Positions 1-4,475 of a DNA stretch of 5,096 nt are shown here, in pieces. Position 1 is the stretch's first letter. Each line of letters begins with the position of its first letter. Both the position numbers and the translations under genes were made by a program. The notes beneath the pieces were generated by a model. The model did not search any database. It worked only from the letters and a program-made list of their open reading frames with translations, and was not told the DNA's origin. This DNA comes from JBHHXG01 sp046756985 (GTDB lineage Bacteria > Pseudomonadota > Zetaproteobacteria > Mariprofundales > Mariprofundaceae): contig JBHHXG010000095.1 of assembly GCA_046756985.1 (NCBI GenBank), forward strand, positions 1-5,096. The letters are read 5' to 3'.

Positions 1-33
1 GGTAGCAGCTGTGATGATTGTTGTTGCGTCCAT
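1..33 (-). CDS. atpE: ATP synthase F0 subunit c, N-terminal fragment (cut by window edge)
   Basis: Only the first 11 codons are visible, reading MDATTIITAAT. They start at an ATG whose complement is at 31-33. A clear Shine-Dalgarno AGGAGT (complement at 41-46) lies 7 bases upstream. Subunit c forms the proton-carrying ring of F0 in the inner membrane. The assignment rests mostly on position: the frame starts 31 bases after atpB, where atpE is expected in the order atpI-atpB-atpE. The hydrophobic, small-residue start also fits a subunit c N-terminus. The ion-binding acidic residue and the GA-rich helix lie outside the window, so the family cannot be proven from this fragment. Confidence 0.75.
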   Translation of the reverse strand, partial: MDATTIITAAT

Positions 34-40
34 ATTATAT

Positions 41-46
41 ACTCCT
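41..46 (-). promoter_or_regulatory. Ribosome binding site of atpE
   Basis: The minus strand reads AGGAGT, 7 bases before the atpE ATG, in the 31-base gap after the atpB stop codon. It is a strong Shine-Dalgarno match and is the main sequence support for the truncated frame at the window edge being a real gene. Confidence 0.7.
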
Positions 47-64
47 ATGCGTTGTGAAAATTAA

Positions 65-889
65 TCAGTGTTCCACCGGCTGGTGCGCAATGGATAAGTA
101 CACCACGGTAAGAATCATGAAGATAAAGGCCTGCAAAAGGCCGATAAACAGGTGGAAGGCCGTCCAGGCCAAACCAACAAAGAAACCCGCTGCCATGCTA
201 GCCACACCGCCACTCAGCAGCAGAAAGGCGATCAGTAAAAAGATCACTTCGCCGGCAAACATGTTGCCGAACAAACGAAAAGAAAGAGAAAGCGGCTTGG
301 CAATCTCCTCAACCAGTTTCAGAATCAGGTTAATTGGCATGACAACCGGCTTGAGCACTGTCGGCACCAGGCTGGTAAAAGGCTCAAACAGCAGTTCCTT
401 GCAAAAATGCACCGGCTTGAGTTTGAACTCATAATACAGCACAAGTACAAAAACGGACACAGCCATGGCAGCCGGCATATTCAGGTCATTGGATGGCACC
501 GGACGGAAATGCTCAACACCAAACAGGTGTGCGATGTTACCAATCAAAAATGCAGGCAAAATATCAATGGTGTTAATCAGGAAAATAAACACAAAGACCG
601 TAAAGGCCAGCGGTGCAATCAGGGGATTATGTACCGGGAAATTATCTTTAACAGTCTGGTCAATAAATCCGACCACGGACTCCATGAAATTCTGGGCGCC
701 GGTTGGCGCACCTTCTACCAGCCTGCCTTTCAGCCACAGTGCAAAGCCAAACAGGGAACCCGCCACGATAAGTGTGACCAGCATCGTATCAAGGTGAATC
801 TGCATGAACGGATTGGACTCATCAATCTTATACGTCCAGTAATGCAGATGGCCGGCAATTCCGCCGTCACCATGGCCCTGTTCTGCCAA
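65..889 (-). CDS. atpB: ATP synthase F0 subunit a, TTG start
   Basis: Subunit a of the membrane F0 sector. It forms the two proton half-channels against the c-ring. Read from the TTG at 887-889 the protein has 274 residues. Family landmarks are seen: an Asn-rich SNDLNMP segment near the middle, the FRLFGNMFAGE motif with the essential stator arginine at about Arg205, Glu214 shortly after, His246, and the C-terminal LQAFIFMILTVVYLS helix with Gln253. Five or more hydrophobic segments match the usual fold. The frame is open up to 943, but TTG is preferred. It follows a GAGGGGG ribosome binding site by 6 bases and lies one base after the atpI stop codon, and its N-terminus (MAEQGHGDGGI) suits the family. 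An ATG at 911-913 would overlap atpI and has GGAG directly abutting it, which is poor spacing. The segment before the arginine helix (about residues 170-184, TSLVPTVLKPVV) looks slightly longer than in enteric AtpB. Confidence 0.95.
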   Translation of the reverse strand: MAEQGHGDGGIAGHLHYWTYKIDESNPFMQIHLDTMLVTLIVAGSLFGFALWLKGRLVEGAPTGAQNFMESVVGFIDQTVKDNFPVHNPLIAPLAFTVFVFIFLINTIDILPAFLIGNIAHLFGVEHFRPVPSNDLNMPAAMAVSVFVLVLYYEFKLKPVHFCKELLFEPFTSLVPTVLKPVVMPINLILKLVEEIAKPLSLSFRLFGNMFAGEVIFLLIAFLLLSGGVASMAAGFFVGLAWTAFHLFIGLLQAFIFMILTVVYLSIAHQPVEH

Positions 890-890
890 G

Positions 891-1307
891 TCAATCCCCC
901 TCAGTCCGGGCATCTCCGCGCACCGCGTGAAAACCGCCCACAATAAATAACATCAGCTGTGCAACAAACATTCCCGCCGCAACAGCCGGCAAACTCAATG
1001 CAATCCCGTAAGCAACCATGAGCATCACAATCAACGCCAGAAACCGGACCACCGCCGATTGATAAAGCATACGCCGTCCAGCCGCCTCGCTTGTATCAAC
1101 TGCCTGCTTCACCTTACGCGCCAGCCACAAACCATTGATCAGCATCAAAAGCGCGCCATACAAAAACGCGAGACCAGCCGTAAAACCCCATACCACAGTC
1201 AGCACCGAAAAACCGAGCATGGCTGCCACAAACTGGCTGGTCGCGATACTGCGGATATTCCCTTGCCACAAAGGCGAATCGGGCCCGGACAAATTAAAGC
1301 CCCTCAT
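891..1307 (-). CDS. atpI: ATP synthase protein I (AtpI), c-ring assembly helper
   Basis: A small membrane protein of 138 residues, first gene of the atp cluster. AtpI proteins are known to help c-ring assembly or stability and are often not essential. Four hydrophobic stretches are visible at about residues 26-45, 46-64, 86-106 and 109-130. A basic cytoplasmic loop (ARKVKQ...AAGRRM) separates the second and third, which is the usual AtpI layout of two helical hairpins. The ATG at 1305-1307 is the only possible start, because the frame is closed upstream by a TAG and holds no earlier ATG, GTG or TTG. Its ribosome binding site is weak (GGGAAG close to the ATG). The stop codon is one base from the atpB TTG. 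AtpI sequences diverge quickly, so the call leans on topology, length and position before atpB. Confidence 0.85.
   Translation of the reverse strand: MRGFNLSGPDSPLWQGNIRSIATSQFVAAMLGFSVLTVVWGFTAGLAFLYGALLMLINGLWLARKVKQAVDTSEAAGRRMLYQSAVVRFLALIVMLMVAYGIALSLPAVAAGMFVAQLMLFIVGGFHAVRGDARTEGD
896..902 (-). promoter_or_regulatory. Ribosome binding site that decides the atpB start
   Basis: The minus strand reads GAGGGGG, then six bases, then TTG. The site lies inside the last codons of atpI, so atpB translation is probably coupled to atpI termination. No comparable site stands at a proper distance from the upstream in-frame ATG at 911-913. Confidence 0.6.
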
Positions 1308-1322
1308 CTTCCCGGATGCAGC

Positions 1323-1350
1323 AAAGAAACCGACCCCTCGCTACGGGTCG
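1323..1350 (-). terminator. Terminator-like hairpin between the EF-hand gene and atpI
   Basis: On the minus strand CGACCC (1345-1350) and GGGTCG (1331-1336) form a perfect 6-bp stem with an 8-base loop. GTTTCTTTG follows directly. This looks like a modest rho-independent terminator for the ahcY/EF-hand transcript. The T-tract is interrupted, so efficiency may be low. The hairpin also begins about where the candidate atp promoter would start transcription, so it could instead be a 5'-end stabilising stem on the atp mRNA. Confidence 0.45.
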
Positions 1351-1353
1351 CGA

Positions 1354-1382
1354 TTTCTACCAGTTCAGACACAGTATTTCAA
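1354..1382 (-). promoter_or_regulatory. Candidate sigma70 promoter of the atp operon
   Basis: The minus strand shows TTGAAA (1377-1382, 5 of 6 to the -35 consensus), a spacer of exactly 17 bases, and TAGAAA (1354-1359, 4 of 6 to the -10 consensus) preceded by TGG, an extended -10 element. Transcription would start near 1347, about 40 bases before the atpI ATG. It lies in the only real gap between the small EF-hand gene and atpI, where an atp promoter is needed. This is a pattern match only. Confidence 0.4.
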
Positions 1383-1416
1383 CCACAATTTCCGACAGGA
1401 AAATTCCGCCCCGAAC

Positions 1417-1722
1417 TTACTCGTAAACCGACCGCAACCCTTCCAGATAGCGCTGTGCCCGCGTATACCCCTGCTCCAGTTGCACATCCGGATCCTCGCC
1501 CAAGGCCGTGATCGATTCCCGCGCATAATCCTGCCTTTCCTCCTCCGACATCTGTTGCCAGTCCGATGCGTCCACCAGACCGTCGCCAGTCTTATCGAAC
1601 CTGGCATCCACCGAAAGGGCACTCTCGGCAAAGACCGGTATGGCCAGCAGTAACACCGCGGCCAGAAGCAGAATCCTAATAACGGTAGTGCTCCGGCTTG
1701 TAAGGGCCTTCAACCGGCACAC
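1417..1722 (-). CDS. Small exported protein with one EF-hand-type calcium-binding loop
   Basis: I do not recognise this as a named gene. Read from GTG at 1720-1722 it has 101 residues. A basic stretch leads into a hydrophobic core (IRILLLAAVLLLAIPVFA) with a likely signal peptidase I site after VFA, so the mature part should be periplasmic or secreted. Right after it lies a 12-residue loop, DKTGDGLVDASD (residues 43-54), with Asp, Thr, Asp, Gly, a hydrophobic residue and a final Asp at the canonical EF-hand positions, so calcium binding is plausible. The rest is acidic and helical-looking, ending in a Tyr/Arg/Leu-rich tail. The start is unresolved. GTG at 1722 and TTG at 1713 both lie inside the ahcY 3' end and lack a good ribosome binding site. 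An ATT at 1677-1679 would give a minimal signal peptide. Overlap with ahcY suggests coupled translation. A lone loop could also be dockerin-like, but no second repeat is present. Confidence 0.7.
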   Translation of the reverse strand: MCRLKALTSRSTTVIRILLLAAVLLLAIPVFAESALSVDARFDKTGDGLVDASDWQQMSEEERQDYARESITALGEDPDVQLEQGYTRAQRYLEGLRSVYE

Positions 1723-3082
1723 CGATATAATCGGCCTGCTCCTGTGACAGTTCGGTCAGGTTCACGCCAATCTTGCCCATATGCAGGCGTGCCACTTCCT
1801 CGTCCAGATGTTTCGGCAAGGTATACACCTTGTTTTTATACTGTCCTGTCTGATTGAACAGCTCAATTTGAGCCAGTGTCTGGTTGGAGAAGGAGTTGGA
1901 CATCACGAAGCTCGGATGCCCCGTTGCACAACCCAGATTCACCAGACGTCCTTCGGCCAGCAGAGTGATACGCCTGCCATCCGGGAAGATGATCTGATCC
2001 ACCTGCGGCTTTACATTCTCCCACTTGTATTCCTTCAGACTTGCCACATCAATTTCATTATCGAAGTGGCCGATATTGCAGACGATGGCCTGATCGGGCA
2101 TGGCCACCATGTGATCATGGGTGATCACATGATAGTTTCCTGTGGTGGTCACAAAGATATTACCCTGTTTGCAGGCTTCATCCATATTGACCACGCGGTA
2201 GCCTTCCATAGCCGCCTGCAAAGCGCAGATCGGATCGATTTCGGTCACCCATACAGTCGCACCCATGCCGCGGAATGCCTGGGCACAACCCTTGCCAACA
2301 TCGCCGTAGCCAAGCACCACGGCAATCTTGCCGGCGATCATCACATCGGTAGCGCGCTTGATGCCGTCGAGCAGTGATTCGCGACAGCCATAGAGGTTAT
2401 CGAACTTGGATTTGGTAACTGAATCATTGACGTTGATGGCCGGAAACGGCAGCTCACCGCTCTCCTGCATCTGATAGAGGCGATGTACGCCAGTGGTGGT
2501 CTCTTCTGTCACACCCTGAATGGCGTCACGACGGCTGGCGTAGTAACCGGGCTGACTGGCCAGCCGCTTTTTGATCGAAGCAAAGAGAAACTCCTCCTCT
2601 TCGGAACCCGGATTGTCCAGCACGGAGGCATCCTTCTCCGCCTTGGCTCCCAGAATCAACAACAGCGTGGCATCACCACCATCGTCCAGAATCATGTTCG
2701 GCGTGCCGCCGTCATGCCATTCCATGATATTGTGACAGTATTCCCAGTACTCCTCCAGCGTCTCGCCCTTGTAGGCATAGACCGGAATACCATCGGCGGC
2801 AATGGCCGCTGCGGCATGATCCTGGGTGGAAAAAATATTACAGGACGCCCAGCGTACCTCGGCGCCAAGCGCAACCAGTGTTTCAATCAGCACCGCTGTC
2901 TGAATGGTCATATGCAGGCTGCCTGCAATACGTGCGCCCTTTAACGGCTTCTCGGCAGCATACTTTTCGCGGATCGCCATCAGCCCCGGCATTTCGGTTT
3001 CGGCAATGGCGATTTCCTTGCGTCCCCATGATACGCTTTCAGCAGAAATATCCGCCACCTTGTAGTCAGAAAAATCAGTCAT
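1676..3082 (-). CDS. ahcY: Adenosylhomocysteinase (SAH hydrolase)
   Basis: Splits S-adenosylhomocysteine reversibly into adenosine and homocysteine in the cytoplasm, using tightly bound NAD. This removes the product inhibitor of methyltransferases. From the ATG at 3080-3082 it has 468 residues. Visible features: substrate-binding LHMT (His57), DDGGD near 133-137, EETTTGVH (194-201), NDSVTKSKFDN with the catalytic Lys224 and Asp228, the NAD-binding glycine motif GYGDVGKG (258-265), CNIGHFDNEID, CATGHPSFVMS with His389, and the C-terminal KPEHYRY that reaches across to the neighbouring subunit's NAD site. The insertion of about 40 residues around 150-190 is typical of proteobacterial and plant enzymes. 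A GTG at 3083-3085 directly precedes the ATG in frame. The ATG is preferred because it lies 8 bases from GAGGAG and gives the family-like MTDF start. It follows metK after a riboswitch leader, and its end overlaps the small EF-hand gene. Confidence 0.98.
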   Translation of the reverse strand: MTDFSDYKVADISAESVSWGRKEIAIAETEMPGLMAIREKYAAEKPLKGARIAGSLHMTIQTAVLIETLVALGAEVRWASCNIFSTQDHAAAAIAADGIPVYAYKGETLEEYWEYCHNIMEWHDGGTPNMILDDGGDATLLLILGAKAEKDASVLDNPGSEEEEFLFASIKKRLASQPGYYASRRDAIQGVTEETTTGVHRLYQMQESGELPFPAINVNDSVTKSKFDNLYGCRESLLDGIKRATDVMIAGKIAVVLGYGDVGKGCAQAFRGMGATVWVTEIDPICALQAAMEGYRVVNMDEACKQGNIFVTTTGNYHVITHDHMVAMPDQAIVCNIGHFDNEIDVASLKEYKWENVKPQVDQIIFPDGRRITLLAEGRLVNLGCATGHPSFVMSNSFSNQTLAQIELFNQTGQYKNKVYTLPKHLDEEVARLHMGKIGVNLTELSQEQADYIGVPVEGPYKPEHYRY

Positions 3083-3119
3083 CACTCATACTCCTCTATT
3101 AAATAAAAGTGTATGAGCG
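3083..3119 (-). promoter_or_regulatory. Expression platform: hairpin that hides the ahcY ribosome binding site
   Basis: On the minus strand CGCTCATAC (3111-3119) can pair with GTATGAGTG (3083-3091). That is nine pairs, one of them G-U. After an A-A mismatch the stem can continue as CUUUUA with UAGAGG around a five-base UUUAA loop. This buries the GAGGAG ribosome binding site (3091-3096) and reaches the base before the ATG. The 5' arm shares CGCTC with the 3' strand of the riboswitch pseudoknot (3115-3120), so the two structures exclude each other. Ligand binding should free the ribosome binding site, giving a translational ON switch. Confidence 0.75.
3091..3096 (-). promoter_or_regulatory. 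Ribosome binding site of ahcY, controlled by the riboswitch
   Basis: GAGGAG on the minus strand lies 8 bases before the ahcY ATG at 3080-3082. It is a strong site, 5 bases from the in-frame GTG and only one base from an out-of-frame ATG at 3087-3089. This spacing favours the ATG at 3082. The site lies inside the switching hairpin. Confidence 0.8.
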
Positions 3120-3187
3120 CAGTTGTTTATCATGACTGAGCCTGGCGGCCATTTATCAAACGACGGCCGTCGCAGCGCTCCTCAGTC
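3111..3187 (-). ncRNA. SAH riboswitch aptamer in the ahcY leader
   Basis: The minus-strand leader matches the S-adenosylhomocysteine riboswitch class. Stem P1 is GACTGAG (3181-3187) with CTCAGTC (3134-3140), seven perfect pairs. The conserved core GAGCGCTGC (3172-3180) follows P1 directly. Arm P2 includes CGGCC (3165-3169) with GGCCG (3146-3150). The conserved AGGCTC leads back into P1. The pseudoknot pairs GAGCGC (3175-3180) with GCGCTC (3115-3120), followed by A. The class is known to bind SAH and discriminate against SAM, and to activate ahcY and related genes. The P1-P2-pseudoknot order and core bases agree with the Ralstonia-type aptamer as I remember it. The 5' end starts 17 bases after the metK stop codon. 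I see no strong promoter for it, only a TGTAAT at 3203-3208 without a good -35, so it may lie within a metK-ahcY transcript. Confidence 0.92.
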
Positions 3188-3203
3188 GAAATTGAAATGT
3201 GAA

Positions 3204-4373
3204 TTACAGACCAGCAGCCGCTTTTAAGGCATCCACCTTGTCCGTTGCCTCCCATGTAAACTCCGGAATCTCGCGACCGAAATGACCATAGGCTGCTGTT
3301 CTGGCATAAATCGGGCGCAGCAGATCCAGTTCCTGCACAATACCTTTCGGACGCAGGTCAAACACGTCGCGGACAATTTCAGCCAGCTTACCTTCGTCAA
3401 TTTTACCGGTACCGAAGGTATTCACCATGACCGAAAGCGGTTTGGCAACGCCAATAGCATAGGCCACCTGCACCTCACAGCGATCGGCGAGTCCCGCAGC
3501 CACAATGTTCTTGGCCACATAACGCATCATGTAACAGGCAGAGCGGTCTACCTTGGTCGGATCCTTGCCTGAAAAAGCGCCGCCGCCGTGGTGGCCAAAG
3601 CCTCCATAGGTATCAACGATAATCTTGCGCCCTGTCACACCGCAGTCACCCACCGGCCCGCCAATGACAAAGCGCCCCGTCGGATTGATGTGATATTCAG
3701 TATTAGCATGCAACAGACCGGTCGAACTCAGCACCGGATTAATGACTTCATCCATGATTGCTTCGGAGAGCTCTTTATGTTCCACATCCGGATCGTGCTG
3801 TGTGGACAGCACGACGGCATCGATGGCCACCGGCTTGAAATTCTCATAGCGCACAGTGACCTGTGATTTTGCGTCAGGGCGCAGGAAATTCAGCGTACCG
3901 TTCTTGCGCGCTTCAGACTGTCTGGCCACCAGCTGATGTGACAGGTGAATCGGGGTCGGCATCAGTACATCGGTTTCATTAGAGGCATAACCGAACATCA
4001 GACCCTGATCACCAGCCCCCTGATCCAGATCAATGCCTTCGCCTTCGTTGACGCCCTGGGCAATATCCACGGACTGCTTATCCAGACTGACCAGCACGGC
4101 GCAGGACTCCCAGTCAAAGCCCATCGCCGACGAATTGTAACCGATTTCCTTAATCGCACTGCGTACAATATCCTGATAATCCACGACGGCGGAAGTCGTA
4201 ATCTCGCCAGCCACCAGCGCCATGCCTGTGGTGACCATGGTTTCGCAGGCCACGCGCGCATATTTATCCTGCTCCAGAATCGCATCGAGCACGCCATCGG
4301 AAATACGGTCGGCCACCTTGTCCGGGTGCCCTTCTCCAACAGATTCACTGGTAAAAACAAAATCACGACTCAT
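3204..4373 (-). CDS. metK: S-adenosylmethionine synthetase (methionine adenosyltransferase)
   Basis: Makes SAM from methionine and ATP in the cytoplasm, releasing phosphate and pyrophosphate. It has 389 residues, the usual bacterial length. Diagnostic motifs are all present: SVGEGHPDKVADRISD near the N-terminus with ATP/metal ligands His16 and Asp18, the signature GAGDQGLMFGYA (119-130), NPTGRFVIGGPVGDCGVTGRK (230-250), and the phosphate-binding GGGAFSGKDPTKVDRS (263-278). The ATG at 4371-4373 follows AAGGAG (complement at 4383-4388) by nine bases, so the start is secure. It sits upstream of the SAH riboswitch and ahcY, which together cover SAM synthesis and SAH removal in the activated methyl cycle. 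No SAM riboswitch is visible in its own leader. Nothing suggests truncation or transfer. Confidence 0.98.
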   Translation of the reverse strand: MSRDFVFTSESVGEGHPDKVADRISDGVLDAILEQDKYARVACETMVTTGMALVAGEITTSAVVDYQDIVRSAIKEIGYNSSAMGFDWESCAVLVSLDKQSVDIAQGVNEGEGIDLDQGAGDQGLMFGYASNETDVLMPTPIHLSHQLVARQSEARKNGTLNFLRPDAKSQVTVRYENFKPVAIDAVVLSTQHDPDVEHKELSEAIMDEVINPVLSSTGLLHANTEYHINPTGRFVIGGPVGDCGVTGRKIIVDTYGGFGHHGGGAFSGKDPTKVDRSACYMMRYVAKNIVAAGLADRCEVQVAYAIGVAKPLSVMVNTFGTGKIDEGKLAEIVRDVFDLRPKGIVQELDLLRPIYARTAAYGHFGREIPEFTWEATDKVDALKAAAGL

Positions 4374-4475
4374 TGAAAGCTGCTCCTTGAACGACCGCCA
4401 ACAAGGGCGAAATGGGCGCGCATCCTAGCGCCAGAATCCTGCAAGGGAAACTACCGAAAATCCGGGAAACCCCGT
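4374..4475 (-). other. Leader between ubiB and metK
   Basis: This 102-base gap holds the metK ribosome binding site AAGGAG (4383-4388), a short 5-bp stem GGCGC/GCGCC with an 8-base loop (4415-4432), and a terminator-like hairpin next to the ubiB stop. I could not find a convincing sigma70 promoter; a TAGGAT at about 4422-4427 has a poor -35. No known SAM riboswitch architecture is recognisable. Confidence 0.4.
4457..4474 (-). terminator. Weak terminator-like hairpin after ubiB
   Basis: On the minus strand, one base after the ubiB TAA, CGGG-GTTT-CCCG forms a 4-bp stem with a 4-base loop, then GATTTT. The stem is short and the T-run has only four bases. It could be a weak terminator separating ubiB from metK, or chance. 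Confidence 0.3.

Noticed and set aside
65..946. Plus-strand open frames opposite atpB (for example 407-946 and 465-797)
   Set aside because: They are antisense to a gene with clear subunit a motifs, have no recognisable domain, and their composition is that of a reversed membrane-protein gene.
1365..1631. Alternative minus-strand frame of 88 codons overlapping the EF-hand gene
   Set aside because: Trp/Arg-rich out-of-frame translation. The competing frame has a signal peptide and an EF-hand loop.
1059..1653. Plus-strand open frames of 150 and 172 codons opposite atpI and the EF-hand gene
   Set aside because: Pro/Arg-rich translations with no motif or ribosome binding site, overlapping each other and opposing better-supported genes.
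2110..2129. CRP-like palindrome TGTGA ... TCACA inside ahcY
   Set aside because: The half-sites are separated by 10 bases, not the 6 of a CRP/FNR-type site, and the sequence lies deep within coding sequence.
3203..3231. Promoter for the riboswitch-ahcY transcript (TGTAAT at 3203-3208)
   Set aside because: The -10 is a 5/6 match, but the -35 at the right distance is TGCCTT, a poor match, so I cannot support it as a separate feature.
4374..4475. SAM riboswitch before metK
   Set aside because: Only two short stems (4-5 bp) are visible and none of the SAM-I, SAM-II or SAM/SAH core sequences can be recognised.
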